Source: Gp6-AA40 sp963742105
GTDB lineage: Bacteria > Acidobacteriota > Vicinamibacteria > Vicinamibacterales > UBA2999
DNA: 64,000 nucleotides
NCBI GenBank assembly: GCA_963742105.1
Contig: CAVUKN010000004.1
Location: forward strand, 62,001 to 126,000
Direction: 5' to 3'
The notes under the pieces are model-generated. The model did not search any database and had not been told where the DNA came from. It saw only the letters and a list, made by a program, of their open reading frames with translations. This document shows positions 36,790 to 47,000 of this stretch, in pieces; the stretch's first letter is position 1, and every line of letters starts with the position of its first letter. The translations under genes were made by a program, and so were the position numbers.

Positions 36790-37769
36790 TGGCTTCGGCA
36801 ACCCCGGACGTGCCGGCCGCGCTATCACCATCCGTGCAAGCGGTGCCGAGCATGATCATCGCGACGGAACACCTGTCGAAGTGGTACGGGCAGGTGTCCG
36901 GTCTGAACGACGTCACCGTCACCGTCCCGGCGGGCATTACGGGCTTGCTCGGGCCGAACGGCGCCGGCAAGTCGACGTTCATGAAGCTGATCACCGGACA
37001 GCTGCGGCCCAGCAAGGGGCAGGTCCGCGTTCTTGGCGAGCCGATCTGGGGCAACCCGGCGCTCTATTTCCGGATCGGCTTCTGTCCGGAACAGGACGCG
37101 TTCTACGAACGGATGACCGGGCTCGACTGGGTCACGGCTCTCGTGCGGCTCAATGGCCTGTCGGCGGACGCTGCCGCTGCAGCGGCCAGGCGCGCCCTCG
37201 AGGCGGTCGACTTGATGGACGCTGCGAACAAGAAGATCGGCGCCTACAGCAAGGGGATGCGGCAACGGGTGAAGCTGGCGCAGGCGATCGTTCATGATCC
37301 GGATCTCCTGATCCTCGACGAGCCGCTGACGGGCATGGACCCGCTGATGCGGCGCCGCACCATCCGCCTGATCAAGGACTGGGCGCGCGCCGGCAAAAGC
37401 GTACTGGTGTCGAGCCACGTGCTGCACGAGATCGAGGCGATGACCTCGAACATCCTGCTGATCAACAACGGGCGGATCGTGGCCGAAGGGAACGTTCACC
37501 AGATTCGCGATCTGATCGATACCCATCCTCACACCGTCTTCATCCGCGCCGGTGAACCACGCGTGCTGGCGCGCCGGCTCCTCTCGGAAGACGGCGTGAT
37601 CAGCCTGCGATTCGAGCCCGGTGCGGTGGTGGTGGAAACGGCGAGGCCGGACGCGTTTTATGCACGCGTGACGGAACTCGCCGCCAGCGGGGAAGCCGGC
37701 GCCATCGACGAAGTCACGTCGCCCGACGACAACCTGCAGGCCGTCTTCAAGTACCTGGTCAAGCAATGA
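36789..37769 (+). CDS. ABC-2 transporter ATP-binding protein 2
   Basis: 326 residues. Walker A GPNGAGKSTF, signature YSKGMRQRVKLAQAI, Walker B LLILDEPLTGMDP and H-loop SSHVLHEIE. An N-terminal extension of about 20 residues precedes the usual start of the domain; an ATG at 36852 would give the standard form. Starts with ATG sharing its A with the previous stop (TGATG). It presumably serves the permease that follows, making a paired exporter. Confidence 0.92.
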   Translation: MASATPDVPAALSPSVQAVPSMIIATEHLSKWYGQVSGLNDVTVTVPAGITGLLGPNGAGKSTFMKLITGQLRPSKGQVRVLGEPIWGNPALYFRIGFCPEQDAFYERMTGLDWVTALVRLNGLSADAAAAAARRALEAVDLMDAANKKIGAYSKGMRQRVKLAQAIVHDPDLLILDEPLTGMDPLMRRRTIRLIKDWARAGKSVLVSSHVLHEIEAMTSNILLINNGRIVAEGNVHQIRDLIDTHPHTVFIRAGEPRVLARRLLSEDGVISLRFEPGAVVVETARPDAFYARVTELAASGEAGAIDEVTSPDDNLQAVFKYLVKQ

Positions 37770-38602
37770 GTGACACGCATCAGCGCCGCGCCCCGTCGTT
37801 CGTTTCGAGTGCGCTCCGGGTGTTCGACCTGTCGCTGGGCGAGATGCTGTGGTCGCGCCGGACGATCTTCATGGCGCTCCTGCTCTCGGCGCCCGTCATC
37901 CTCGCACTGGTCTCCCGGATCGTTCAGGCCATGGGCGTTGCGCCGCTGCGCGTCAACGGCGTCCGGGTCGGTGGCGCGGGTATTTTCGGGATGATGATCT
38001 GGGTCCTGTTCATCAGGTTCACCATTCCGATGCTGGGCGTGTTCTACGGAACGTCCCTGATCGCCGACGAGGTGGACGACAAGACGCTGACCTACCTGTT
38101 CACCAGGCCCGTGCAACGCGGGGCCGTCCTGATGGGGAAGTACCTCGCCTATCTCGTCTGCACGACCCTGGTCGTCCTGCCGTCGGTGATGATCGTGTAT
38201 TTCCTGATCGTCCCGTTTCCCGAGATTGCAGGGAGTTTCCATTTATTGCTGGTCGATCTGGGGATCATGGCGCTCGGACTGGCGGCCTACGGGGCTCTGT
38301 TCGGGCTGGTCGGGACCGTGCTCAAGCGCCCGCTCGTGGTGGGTCTGGTGTTCGCGTTCGGGTGGGAACAGCTGGCTTTGCTCATGCCCGGCTATATGCG
38401 GCGCTTCACTCTCGCCTACTACATACAGGGGCTCGTCCCGCACGCGATGCCGTCGGACGGGGTGACCTCGCTGATTCAGGCCGTTTTCGCCGAATCTCCC
38501 ACGATCATTACCTGTCTTCTCTCGCTGGCGGTGGTCATCGTCGTGTCACTGGTATTCGGTCGGCGCGCCATCGAACGGCGCGAGTACGTCCTCGAACAAT
38601 AG
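37766..38602 (+). CDS. ABC-2 type permease 2
   Basis: 278 residues, about six membrane segments. The central DDKTLTYLFTRPVQRGAVLMGKYLAYL matches the cytoplasmic loop signature of ABC-2 permeases (key part TYLFTRPV.R). ATGA overlap with the second ATPase. Together with its neighbours it forms a two-ATPase, two-permease exporter. No substrate clue is found in the neighbourhood. Confidence 0.87.
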   Translation: MSDTHQRRAPSFVSSALRVFDLSLGEMLWSRRTIFMALLLSAPVILALVSRIVQAMGVAPLRVNGVRVGGAGIFGMMIWVLFIRFTIPMLGVFYGTSLIADEVDDKTLTYLFTRPVQRGAVLMGKYLAYLVCTTLVVLPSVMIVYFLIVPFPEIAGSFHLLLVDLGIMALGLAAYGALFGLVGTVLKRPLVVGLVFAFGWEQLALLMPGYMRRFTLAYYIQGLVPHAMPSDGVTSLIQAVFAESPTIITCLLSLAVVIVVSLVFGRRAIERREYVLEQ

Positions 38603-38616
38603 GGCCGAGCGGCTCG

Positions 38617-38622
38617 TATAAT
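38617..38622 (+). promoter_or_regulatory. Consensus -10 box (TATAAT) before the membrane-anchored protein gene
   Basis: A perfect TATAAT lies 17 nt before the ATG at 38640, with AGGAG at 38630-38634 in the short leader. The -35 region is not recognisable. It would give the downstream gene its own promoter after the exporter operon. Confidence 0.45.
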
Positions 38623-38639
38623 CAGCGTCAGGAGTGTCC

Positions 38640-39677
38640 ATGAAGAACCGGACGAGGCTGTTTTTCGGTATCGCCGTAGGAGTTCTGGTCCTGGGCCTGG
38701 GAACCGGGCTGCTTGCCTCCTACGTCGGCCAGAATTTCACGTTGATCGGGGGGAACGGGCCTGACTCACTCTCTTACGTCCCCGCCGATGCACGAATGGT
38801 CGCGTTCGCGGACATACGCGACCTCGCCAATTCCGAACTGCGGCAGAAGATGCGTCAGTTCGAGCCTTCAACCGACACCCGGAACAAGCTCGAGGCGGAA
38901 ACGGGGATCGACATCGAACGCGACGTCGATGAGATCGTCGCCGCCGCCTGGCCTGGTGGCGTCAGTCCCCAATCACCTCCGCTCATCCTCGCTCGTGGGA
39001 AGTTCGATTCCGACAACATCGAAACTCTCCTGCGTCAGCACGGCGCCACGGTTGAGAACTACAAGGGCAAGCAACTCTTCGTAATCGCCGATTCCTCCCA
39101 TACCTTTGCGGTTTCCTTTGTCGAGGACGGCCTGGTGGCTGCTGGCGCTGCGGCGGCCGTGCGCCAGGCGATCGACACCAAGGCCTCCGGCACAAACTCG
39201 GTCACCAATAACGCCGAGGTTATGAAACTGATCAAGGACGTCGACGACGGCAACGCCTGGGCGGTCGCCAAGTTCGATTCCCTCGCCGCCGGGCCCTTCC
39301 CGATTAGCGGACTTCCCAAAGAACTCGCCCAGCAGCTTCCTCCCATCAACTGGGTTGCGGCCAGCGGTCATATCGACAGCGGCGTTCGCGCCACCGTTCG
39401 CGTGGAAGCGAAGGACGACAAGTCTGCCGAAGACCTGCGCCAGGTCGTCCGCGGTTTCATGGCACTGGCACGGTTGCAGGCTGGTCAACGAGCCGAATTT
39501 ACCGAATTGGTTAATTCGTTGGAGCTTGGTGGCCAGGGCACGACCATCACCTTCGGCTTCTCCGTTCCGGCCAGCCTGATCGACACGCTCGGACATCTCG
39601 CCGAGCAGCGACGTCAGGTCGCGCCTGCACCCGCAGTTCCGGAACCCGCGCCCGCGCCGTCTGCGCCGTCGCTGTAG
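38640..39677 (+). CDS. Membrane-anchored protein with DUF3352-like features, function unknown
   Basis: 345 residues: one N-terminal membrane helix (about 6-28), then a large soluble alpha/beta part (SLSYVPADARMVAFADIRDL, TGIDIERDVDEIVAAAWPGG, ILARGKFDSDNIETLLRQHG) and a Pro/Ala-rich end. The alternation of 'fraction of error / range' strands resembles the periplasmic DUF3352 proteins, but the match is only by pattern. ATG at 38640 was preferred over GTG at 38634 because AGGAG lies 5 nt upstream. The gene ends just before a perfect 34-nt palindrome. Confidence 0.6.
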   Translation: MKNRTRLFFGIAVGVLVLGLGTGLLASYVGQNFTLIGGNGPDSLSYVPADARMVAFADIRDLANSELRQKMRQFEPSTDTRNKLEAETGIDIERDVDEIVAAAWPGGVSPQSPPLILARGKFDSDNIETLLRQHGATVENYKGKQLFVIADSSHTFAVSFVEDGLVAAGAAAAVRQAIDTKASGTNSVTNNAEVMKLIKDVDDGNAWAVAKFDSLAAGPFPISGLPKELAQQLPPINWVAASGHIDSGVRATVRVEAKDDKSAEDLRQVVRGFMALARLQAGQRAEFTELVNSLELGGQGTTITFGFSVPASLIDTLGHLAEQRRQVAPAPAVPEPAPAPSAPSL

Positions 39678-39698
39678 CACCACCCGCCGCTGTCATCA

Positions 39699-39732
39699 CG
39701 GGCCAGGCGTCCTGCAGGACGCCTGGCCCGTT
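39699..39732 (+). terminator. Perfect 34-nt palindrome, probable terminator
   Basis: ACGGGCCAGGCGTCC, centre TGCA, GGACGCCTGGCCCGT form an uninterrupted inverted repeat 22 nt after the stop codon at 39677, followed by TCTCATTT. The stem is very strong but the T-tract is weak, so a REP-like element is an alternative. Confidence 0.65.
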
Positions 39733-39788
39733 CTCATTTCCCGAGTCGTAAACACGGGCAGGAGTCACGACGTAAACACCGATAATCC

Positions 39789-40190
39789 ATGACCGATCTG
39801 GTGTTTTTCTACGGGACGTTGATGACGCCCTTCAACCGGACGGCACAGCTCCACATCGATCAGTTCCTCTCGTATCGCGGCCGCGGCACCATTTCGGCGG
39901 CGCTCTTCGACCTCGGCATCTATCCCGCGGCGGTTCCGACCGCCGACAGCCGTGTCTGCGGCGAAGTGTACGAGATGCGCAACCGGCGGCTGGTCTTGGA
40001 TGCCCTCGACGAACTCGAAGGATACCGGCCCGGAGAGCCGGAGACGAGCCTCTATACGCGCGCGTTGACGCCGGTCACCATGGACACCGGGTCAATCGTC
40101 GAGGCGTGGGCGTACTTCTACAACGCGCCGCTGGGCCGGGCGGAACGCATCGAGTCTGGCGATTATCTGGAATATCTGAAAGTCCGCTGA
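39789..40190 (+). CDS. Gamma-glutamylcyclotransferase-like (AIG2/GGCT) protein
   Basis: 133 residues. The defining start FFYGTLM, the central GEVYEMRN and the catalytic-Glu region LDELEGYRPGEPE are intact, matching the small AIG2-like fold that forms 5-oxoproline from gamma-glutamyl compounds. The exact substrate is unknown. Small stand-alone gene. A GATAAT sits directly before the ATG, too close to act as its -10. Confidence 0.82.
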   Translation: MTDLVFFYGTLMTPFNRTAQLHIDQFLSYRGRGTISAALFDLGIYPAAVPTADSRVCGEVYEMRNRRLVLDALDELEGYRPGEPETSLYTRALTPVTMDTGSIVEAWAYFYNAPLGRAERIESGDYLEYLKVR

Positions 40191-40221
40191 TCAGGGTCAG
40201 GGCGGGTCACTTCTGCCGGTC

Positions 40222-40243
40222 GCGCGGCCCTGGAAGGCCGCGC
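40222..40243. repeat. REP-like GC palindrome (GCGCGGCC...GGCCGCGC)
   Basis: 8-bp stem GCGCGGCC / GGCCGCGC with loop CTGGAA, lying 8 nt after the receiver gene's stop and 32 nt after the GGCT gene's stop. Same family as the hairpin at 3372-3391. It may double as a bidirectional terminator for the two convergent genes. Confidence 0.6.
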
Positions 40244-40250
40244 ATCACGC

Positions 40251-40628
40251 TCAATTCATCCGCAACGCGGGACGCGCCGGCAGCAGATCCTCTTCTTCTT
40301 CGGCGAGCTGCGAAATCGCCTCGTCGAAGTCCTGTCCCTCGCACTCGGTGGTGTAGGTCAGCACCGGGATGTCGCGAGTGTCCGAGTCGAGCTTCAACAT
40401 CGTCAGCAACTGGAAGCCGTCGAGCTCCTCGATCTTCGTGCAGAGGATGACGAGGTTCGGAATCACTTTCTTGATTTGCGAATAGGCGCGGTCACCAGAC
40501 TCGACGAACACCATGTCATAGCGTCCGGCGTCGAGCACTGTCTCCAGCATGCCCAGCACCTCGGTGTTGCCGTTGACGACGACCACCTTCTGGACTGGCG
40601 AGGCGACGAGCGTGTCGATCTGGGTCAT
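40251..40628 (-). CDS. Degenerate (phosphorylation-site-less) receiver-domain protein
   Basis: 125 residues from ATG at 40628 (AAGGG upstream), a single CheY-like receiver fold: VVVVNGNTEVLGMLETVLD, NLVILCTKIEELDGFQLLTMLK, IPVLTYTTECEG. The acidic pair after the first strand is replaced by NGN, the phospho-acceptor Asp position holds Cys63 (LVILCTKIEE), and the conserved Lys after the fifth strand is absent. A Glu/Asp-rich tail follows. It therefore cannot work as a phospho-receiver and probably acts as a protein-interaction or redox-sensitive adaptor; this is inferred. No kinase gene is nearby. Confidence 0.78.
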   Translation of the reverse strand: MTQIDTLVASPVQKVVVVNGNTEVLGMLETVLDAGRYDMVFVESGDRAYSQIKKVIPNLVILCTKIEELDGFQLLTMLKLDSDTRDIPVLTYTTECEGQDFDEAISQLAEEEEDLLPARPALRMN

Positions 40629-40914
40629 GGGTAACCGCCCTTCTGACGCGCTTTGGATACAGATTCCGTGCCACGCAAAGAAGTCGCGGCTTGGGCAGCA
40701 TTCTGCGGGCATTTATGGAAACCGTCGCCCTGTTCCCGTAAGCGGTCGTCTGAAACGGAGAAGGGAGGGTGCGCCCGCTAACGTGTTCACCCGTCGTGAG
40801 TTCGCGATTGAGCGGGAACGGGATCATTCCACATACTCCAGCCGGGTCGCCGCGAACCCTGTGTCGAGGACATGAGTTGCTGACCTGCGGTCAATGCGGC
40901 ACTCTGTGCAAGTT

Positions 40915-42417
40915 ATGGCGACAAACGGCCTTCAAAACGGTCGCATCTTCAGCAACTGGATCGGCGGCGAGTCGCGACCGTCGCACTCGGGTGAGCTGTT
41001 CGAGAATCGCAACCCTGCCGACCGCGACGACCTGATCGGACTCTTCGCGCAGTCCACAACCGAGGACGCTGACGCCGCGGTTGCCGCCGCCGCTGCGGCG
41101 TTCGACTCGTGGCGTCTCGTCCCGGCACCCCGCCGCGCTGAAATCCTGCTTCGCGCCGCGCAACTGATCACCGAACGCAAAGAGCAGTTCGCGCGCGACA
41201 TGACGCGTGAAATGGGGAAGGTACTCGAGGAGACGCGCGGTGACGTGCAGGAGGCGATCGACATGACGGCCTTCATGGCCGGCGAGGGGCGCAGGCTCTA
41301 CGGGCAGACGGTCCCTTCGGAGCTGCCCGACAAGTTCGCGATGTCGATGCGTCAGCCGGTCGGGGTCTGCGCGCTGATCACGCCGTGGAACTTCCCGATG
41401 GCGATACCCTCGTGGAAGATCGCGCCGGCGCTTGTTTGCGGCAACACCGTTGTTCTCAAACCGGCAACGCTCACTCCGCTATCCGCGCTGAATTTCGTCA
41501 ACGTGCTCATCGAGGCCGGTGTGCCGCCCGGAGTCGTCAACCTGGTCACCGGTGGGCCGGACGTCGGTACGCGCCTCTCGACGCACGAATCAGTCACCGT
41601 CGTGTCGTTCACCGGCTCCACTGCGGTGGGGCGACTCGTCAACCAGAACGCGGCACCGTCGTTCAAGAAGGTCCACCTCGAGATGGGCGGCAAGAACGTG
41701 ATTATCGTGATGGACGATGCGCCGCTCGAACTGGCGGTGGAGGGTTGCCTGTGGGGAGGGTTCGGGACCACCGGCCAGCGCTGCACCGCTGCCAGCCGTG
41801 TCGTGGTTCACGATCGCATCTACGACGATTTCCTCGAGGCGTTCGTCCGCGGCGTGCAGTCGTTGCGCGTCGGCAACGGCCTGGATCCCACGATCCAGGT
41901 CGGGCCGGTGGTCAGCGAGGCGCAACTCGACACGGTGACGCGCTACGTGGAGATCGGCAGACAAGAGGGGGCGCGACTGGTGGTCGGCGGCCACCGGCTC
42001 GGTGCTGATGCGTATGCGAAGGGATGGTTCCACGAACCAACCGTTTTCGCCGGCGTCGACCCTCAGATGCGGATCGCACAGGAAGAGATCTTCGGACCCG
42101 TGGTGTCGGTGATCCGGTGTCGTTCGCTCGACGAGGCGATCGCGATCGGCAACGGTGTCGCGTACGGACTATCGGCGTCGATTTACACGAGGGACGTCAA
42201 CACGGCGTTCCGGGCGATGCGCGACTTGTACACCGGCATCTTCTACGTGAACGCGCCGACCATCGGTGCCGAGGTGCACCTGCCGTTTGGCGGGACCAGA
42301 GCCACAGGAAACGGTCACCGCGAGGCGGGCACCGCCGCGCTCGATGTGTTCTCGGAGTGGAAATCGGTCTACGTCGACTTCAGCGGCCGCCTGCAACGCG
42401 CGCAGATTGATACGTGA
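40915..42417 (+). CDS. NAD(P)-dependent aldehyde dehydrogenase (ALDH superfamily)
   Basis: 500 residues from ATG at 40915; ATG at 40894 is also possible, and neither has a clear ribosome site. Catalytic Cys at about 290 (FGTTGQRCTAASR) and catalytic Glu in HLEMGGKN are present, as are the cofactor-binding TPWNFPMAIPSWK and SFTGSTAVG. The C-terminal NAPTIGAEVHLPFGG and GNGHREAG are typical of dehydrogenases acting on semialdehydes. The substrate is not determinable. Preceded by 286 nt in which no gene or clear promoter is seen; divergent from the receiver gene. Confidence 0.9.
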   Translation: MATNGLQNGRIFSNWIGGESRPSHSGELFENRNPADRDDLIGLFAQSTTEDADAAVAAAAAAFDSWRLVPAPRRAEILLRAAQLITERKEQFARDMTREMGKVLEETRGDVQEAIDMTAFMAGEGRRLYGQTVPSELPDKFAMSMRQPVGVCALITPWNFPMAIPSWKIAPALVCGNTVVLKPATLTPLSALNFVNVLIEAGVPPGVVNLVTGGPDVGTRLSTHESVTVVSFTGSTAVGRLVNQNAAPSFKKVHLEMGGKNVIIVMDDAPLELAVEGCLWGGFGTTGQRCTAASRVVVHDRIYDDFLEAFVRGVQSLRVGNGLDPTIQVGPVVSEAQLDTVTRYVEIGRQEGARLVVGGHRLGADAYAKGWFHEPTVFAGVDPQMRIAQEEIFGPVVSVIRCRSLDEAIAIGNGVAYGLSASIYTRDVNTAFRAMRDLYTGIFYVNAPTIGAEVHLPFGGTRATGNGHREAGTAALDVFSEWKSVYVDFSGRLQRAQIDT

Positions 42418-42472
42418 ACGGGCGACGGGCTGCAGGCCACCGGCTACCGGCCACCGACTACCGACTACTCTG
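42418..42472. repeat. CCACCGGCTACC-word repeat
   Basis: Words CCACCGGCTACCGG, CCACCGACTACCGACTAC between two convergent genes, the same family as 1194-1379 and 63285-63492. Confidence 0.6.
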
Positions 42473-43869
42473 CCCGATACCAGACCACGTGATCTCCATC
42501 GTCCCGCAGCGAGGAGTACTGGACCGTGATGTAGCCGACAGACTGCATCCCGGAGCCCGGCAGCACCGGCATCGAGTTGTTCGACAGCAGGAATCCGCCG
42601 CGTCGGAGCATTGCCCGCACGTTCGTCATCGCCAGCGCCTGATCGAGCAGGTCGTAGTAGATGAACACGTTGGTGGCGACGATCAGGTCGAAGCGCGGTT
42701 AGTCGAGACGCTGCACGACGATGTTGAGGTCCTCGGCGTCGACGCGCAGCGGCGACGTCAGGGCGGACCGTCGAGCGTGCGGACATCGACGCTTCTCTCC
42801 GTTAACGGTCGTCACGGCCGCCTCCGTGCCGGTGCCGATGCGATCGCCCGCATATGTTCCAGTAGGCCAGCACGTCTGACGACCACGGGATGCCGGGATT
42901 CAGCGGGAGCCGGATCCGGTACGCCTGGCCGCTCATTGCGCGTTGCTTCATGGTGCGAAGATGTGCGTTGACGCGCGGGCTCAGATCGAGCGTCGTCACG
43001 TGAACGGCTCGCGCGTCAGTGGTCAGCCCGAGACGCACGAGGGAGTCGAGCATCGCGAACGGCTGCAGCGTCTGCTGTGGATAGAAGTCGTATCCCGAGG
43101 CTCTTGTCAGCGAAGTCGAGCCCCGGACCGATGACGGCGATTTCACGGACGACCCCAGGTCGCACCGTTCCCTTTTCCTTCATCGTCGCCAGAGCGCGTT
43201 CGAGGGCGAAGTTGGGACGGAATGACGTGTCGGTCGAGAGCCCGCGATCGCGAAACAGCTTCGATCGCGCGGCGAACTGTTCACTCGTGTCGCCGAGCTG
43301 TCGAATCGCAGCCGTTTCTTTCGCGTAACGGGCCCGATCTCCGGTGACCTGCGTGACGAGCGTCAGCAGACGCTGCAACAAGCGCAGGCGTTCAGCCGGG
43401 GTGGCCGAGTGAATAACCCTGCCGCATGAAGAGGTCGCGGGCGAAGAGACGGCGTTCGTCCTGTCCCGGAGCTGCCAGCGCCGTCGACCAGGTCATTGGC
43501 CCGATCGCCGATCGAGGTCGGCGATTTGGGCGTCGGTCAGCCGCCTCGTCGTGCCGGGTGGTGTCGCCGAATTCCTCGAGCGGAACGCGCGGCTGGTTGT
43601 GAACGTGGTGCCGAACAGCAGCCAGTTGACGATGGTCTCCTGGTCGCCGGCGTCGATGCGGGCACGAGTCTCGGCGTCATGATGACGAGCCCACTGCGAC
43701 CATCGTTGCGGCAGCGTGTTCGTCTTCGCCCTTGAGTTCGGCCGGCGCGATGCCGGACAGTGCCGTGAGGACACCTCGAACATCGTCGTACGCAACGTAG
43801 CGTGGTGCCGCTGACTGCGGCAGCAGACAGCAACAGGACGGCGGTGACACCGCGAAGGACGCTGGTCAC
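42465..43869 (-). pseudogene. SAM-dependent methyltransferase-like exported protein, broken by several frameshifts and a stop
   Basis: Read across frames it is a protein of about 460 residues. It has a probable signal peptide (LRGVTAVLLLSAAAVSG), an all-helical region (RWSQWARHHDAETRARID, LLTLVTQVTGDRARYAKET), and a Rossmann methyltransferase core with IAVIGPGLDFADK (motif I), VHVTTLDLSPRVNAHL, FDLIVATNVFIYYDLLDQAL and NVRAMLRRGGFLLSNN. At least five frame changes occur between about 43800 and 42780, and an in-frame TAA near 42700 replaces what is expected to be a Tyr codon in QRLD(Y)PRFDLI. Start GTG at 43869 is provisional. This locus is more damaged than the other frameshifted genes, so true decay is possible. 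Confidence 0.6.
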
Positions 43870-43947
43870 GGGTGCGGAATGATCGCACAGCCCGAAGGGC
43901 GGAAGGGAGAGGGGACGGGGCTGACGCTGCCCGCCTCAGCTTGTTAG

Positions 43948-43966
43948 CAGGATGCTGAAACCGTCC
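43948..43966. repeat. Imperfect dyad TGTTAGCAGGATGCTGAAA
   Basis: TTAGCA and TGCTGAA arms around GGA, resembling the common REP type ending TTTCAGCA(T/G)CCTGCTAA. It lies in the 187-nt spacer between the broken methyltransferase and receptor genes, which shows nothing else. Confidence 0.35.
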
Positions 43967-44056
43967 GACGAACCGCAGAGCGCGCACGGCCGAGACCGCA
44001 AAGATTTCGAACTTTGCGCTTGGCGCGAGATCCCTCCGCGTCATCGCGTGAACTTC

Positions 44057-47000
44057 TCAGAACTCGAACTTGACCGCCACCTGCATGCGGCGGAAGTCAT
44101 CGAGGATAGCCGGTGACGGCGTTGCCGCTGCTGATGTCGGCGGTGTCGCCGTGCAGATACATGTTGTGGTGATTGAACAGGTTGTACACCTCGAGACGCG
44201 TCATCACCGCCTTGTCGTTGCCGAAGCGGAACCGCTTGCCGACCGCGTAGTCGATGTTCCACGCGCCGGGGCCACGGAACTCGTCGCGCTTCGTCATGTC
44301 GGCCGGATAGGGGCCGAAGTCCGTGTTGCCCGTGATCGGGTTGACGTAGCGGCCGGCCGTCGCCTGCAGCGGAGTCAGGTCGAGCAGGGTGAACTCGTTC
44401 GGATTGCCGGTCGGCGTTCCGCTGGTCACGTTCCGATCGATGCCGATCGGATCCTCGGCGCGCATGCAGTAGTACACGGCGTTGGTGCAGTCGAACACCG
44501 AGAAGGGTAGCCGCTGCGGGCGGTGACGAGTGCGTTCATCTGCCATCCGCCCTTCCAGGTGCTCGTACCGCCCCACGGCAGCGACCAGACGAAGCTGGTC
44601 GACAGGCGATGACGGACGTCGAAGCCCGCAGTAGCCGTAGTCGAGCATCGGGTCGAACGCATCGAGGTAGCCGAGGTTGAAGTAACCCGTTGTTGTCGGC
44701 GTCGCTGAACGTGCTGCTCAGGTTGTCCTTCGCCTCGCTCAGCGTGTACTGACGTCGTCGTCAACGTCAGTCCGCTCTTGCGACTTCTCGCGCGTCCAGC
44801 GAGAACACTACGCCGTGATACTGCGACTCGCCGCGGTTGCCGCGCGTGTTGAACGCCGCGTACGCGTGTTCGGACGCGACGTTGCGGTGCCGATGCCGGT
44901 GTAGATCAGCGCAGCGCCTCGCTTGTTGACGTCGGCGAGGTCGTAGAGATTCCGACCGGTCGACCCGTTGTACTCGATCGACCCGGTCAGGCCGTCCCGC
45001 CAGTTCGCGCGTGTACGACAAGCCGTAGATATGCGAATACGCCGTCTTGATGTTCTGATCGACGTGGCGCAGGCTGCCGGCCGGAATCGTCTTCGTTACG
45101 CCGGGCGTGCCGGTGAACGGGCCGCCGTTGTCGACGTAGATCGGCTGGGTCGCGACGTCAGCCGGTGAATCGATGGTGGCAACCAGATAGAGCGGCGGGT
45201 TGAACAGCACGTTGAACGTCACGTTGCCGAAGTTGCGCTCGTACGCGATGCCGTAGCCGCCGCGCACCGCGCTGCGACCGTCACCGTTGACGTCCCACGC
45301 AAAGCCGATGCGCGGTGCCCAGTTGTTCCAGTCCGACTTCCACAACGTGCCGATCGGGCTCTCGTTCGACGGCAGCGGTTGCACCGGTCGCCACCGCATT
45401 GCACGATCTGGGCCGGCGACGCCGTATTCAGGTTGAGGTTCGGGTCGCCCCAGTAGAAGTTCGAGTCGTATTTCGGATCGTTCTTCAACTGCGGACCGAA
45501 GTATTCGTAGCGCAGGCCGAGGTTGATCTTCACGCGGTTGCCGACGCTCCAGTTGTCGTTCGCGTACAGCGCGAACTCGTTGTAGCGGTTCTTGCTGAGG
45601 AAGCTGGGGAAGTCGACCGGCGTGACGAACGTGCCGCCCGGGTAGCCGTTCGGGTTGATCGCCTTCTGGAATCGCAGGATTTGCCCGGTCACCAGGTTGT
45701 TCAGCGACGTCAGCGCGTTCGAGCCGATGTTCAGCGCTTCGACCGCGTTCGAGTACGCCGAAAACGTGTGGTCGTCGTTGATGTGGATGTACGACCCGCC
45801 GAAGCGAACGTCGTGCGACCCCTTCAGCCAGGTCTGGTCGTGATATAGCTGCAGCAGCTTCTGCGGGCCGCCTGACGGGATGTCGTTGCCGGGGTTCCAC
45901 GGCAGGTAGCCCGGAAAGGCGATCCGATACCCCTGGAGGCGCACCGGAGCCGGTCGGGATTCATCATCAGGCGCGGCTCGGCGGCGCCGTTGACCGGCTG
46001 CTCATCGTCGACCTGGTTCCAGACGACCTTTGACTGGCTGGTCAGGTTCGTCTTCCAGACCTGCGTGAACGACGCGTTGATGTTGTGGTTGTGGGCCTCG
46101 AGGACGCCGGTGTTGTAGTTCAGGTACGGGCTCTCCGACTGCGTGCCCGGCATGACCGACGGAATTCTGGATAGGCGTAACGGACATACGCCTGCGAGTT
46201 CGGCCCAGGCGAAAGGTCGACGCGATTGACCGTCTGATACTCGTCGCGGGGATTGCCGCCACCGGCGTCGATCGGCAGCGGCACGTCGGCACGCTGGAAG
46301 ATCGGCAGGTCGCCGGGCAAGCGAGTTGAAGGCGCCGGCGCCAGTGCCGACGATGGCCGACACCTGATCGCGCGCGTCAGGACCGGTCCGTTGGGCGTGA
46401 CCTGCTTGCCGTACGCATCGAAGTACGCCTTCGTCGCGGGATTGCGCGGCCGCGAGCAACTGCGGCGTCACCACCCACGAAATCGACGTCTCGGTGCTCC
46501 GGACGCCGATGTACTCGAGGCTCGAGAAGAAGTGGATCTTGTCCTTCTTGATCGGGCCGCCGAAGCTGTAGCCGGGCTGGTTGCGCTTGAACTGACCCTT
46601 CTCGATGCCGTTGGCCTCGTTGTCGGGAGAATTCGACGCGAGCTTGTCGTTGCGGAAGAACTCGTAGCGCGGTGCCGTGGAAGTTGTTGGTGCCCGATTT
46701 CGTGATGACGTTCACGATGCCGCCGGTGGCACGCCCGTACTGCGCCGAGAAGTTGTTGGTGATGACCGAGAACTCCTGCACCGAGTCGAGCGGTACTTCC
46801 TGGCCGACGTCCGCCGAGAAGAGGCCGTTATTGTCGCCGCCGTCGAGCATGATGTTCGTGCTCGACGTGCGCGCGCCGTTGATGTTGTAGCCGGTGCCGC
46901 GCGGGGCGCCCACCAGTGCGGTTTCCTCGGCGTTCGCCTGCCTGCACGTTGCCGGACAAGGCCACCAGATCGTACGGGTTGCGGGTGAGGGTCGGGAGTT

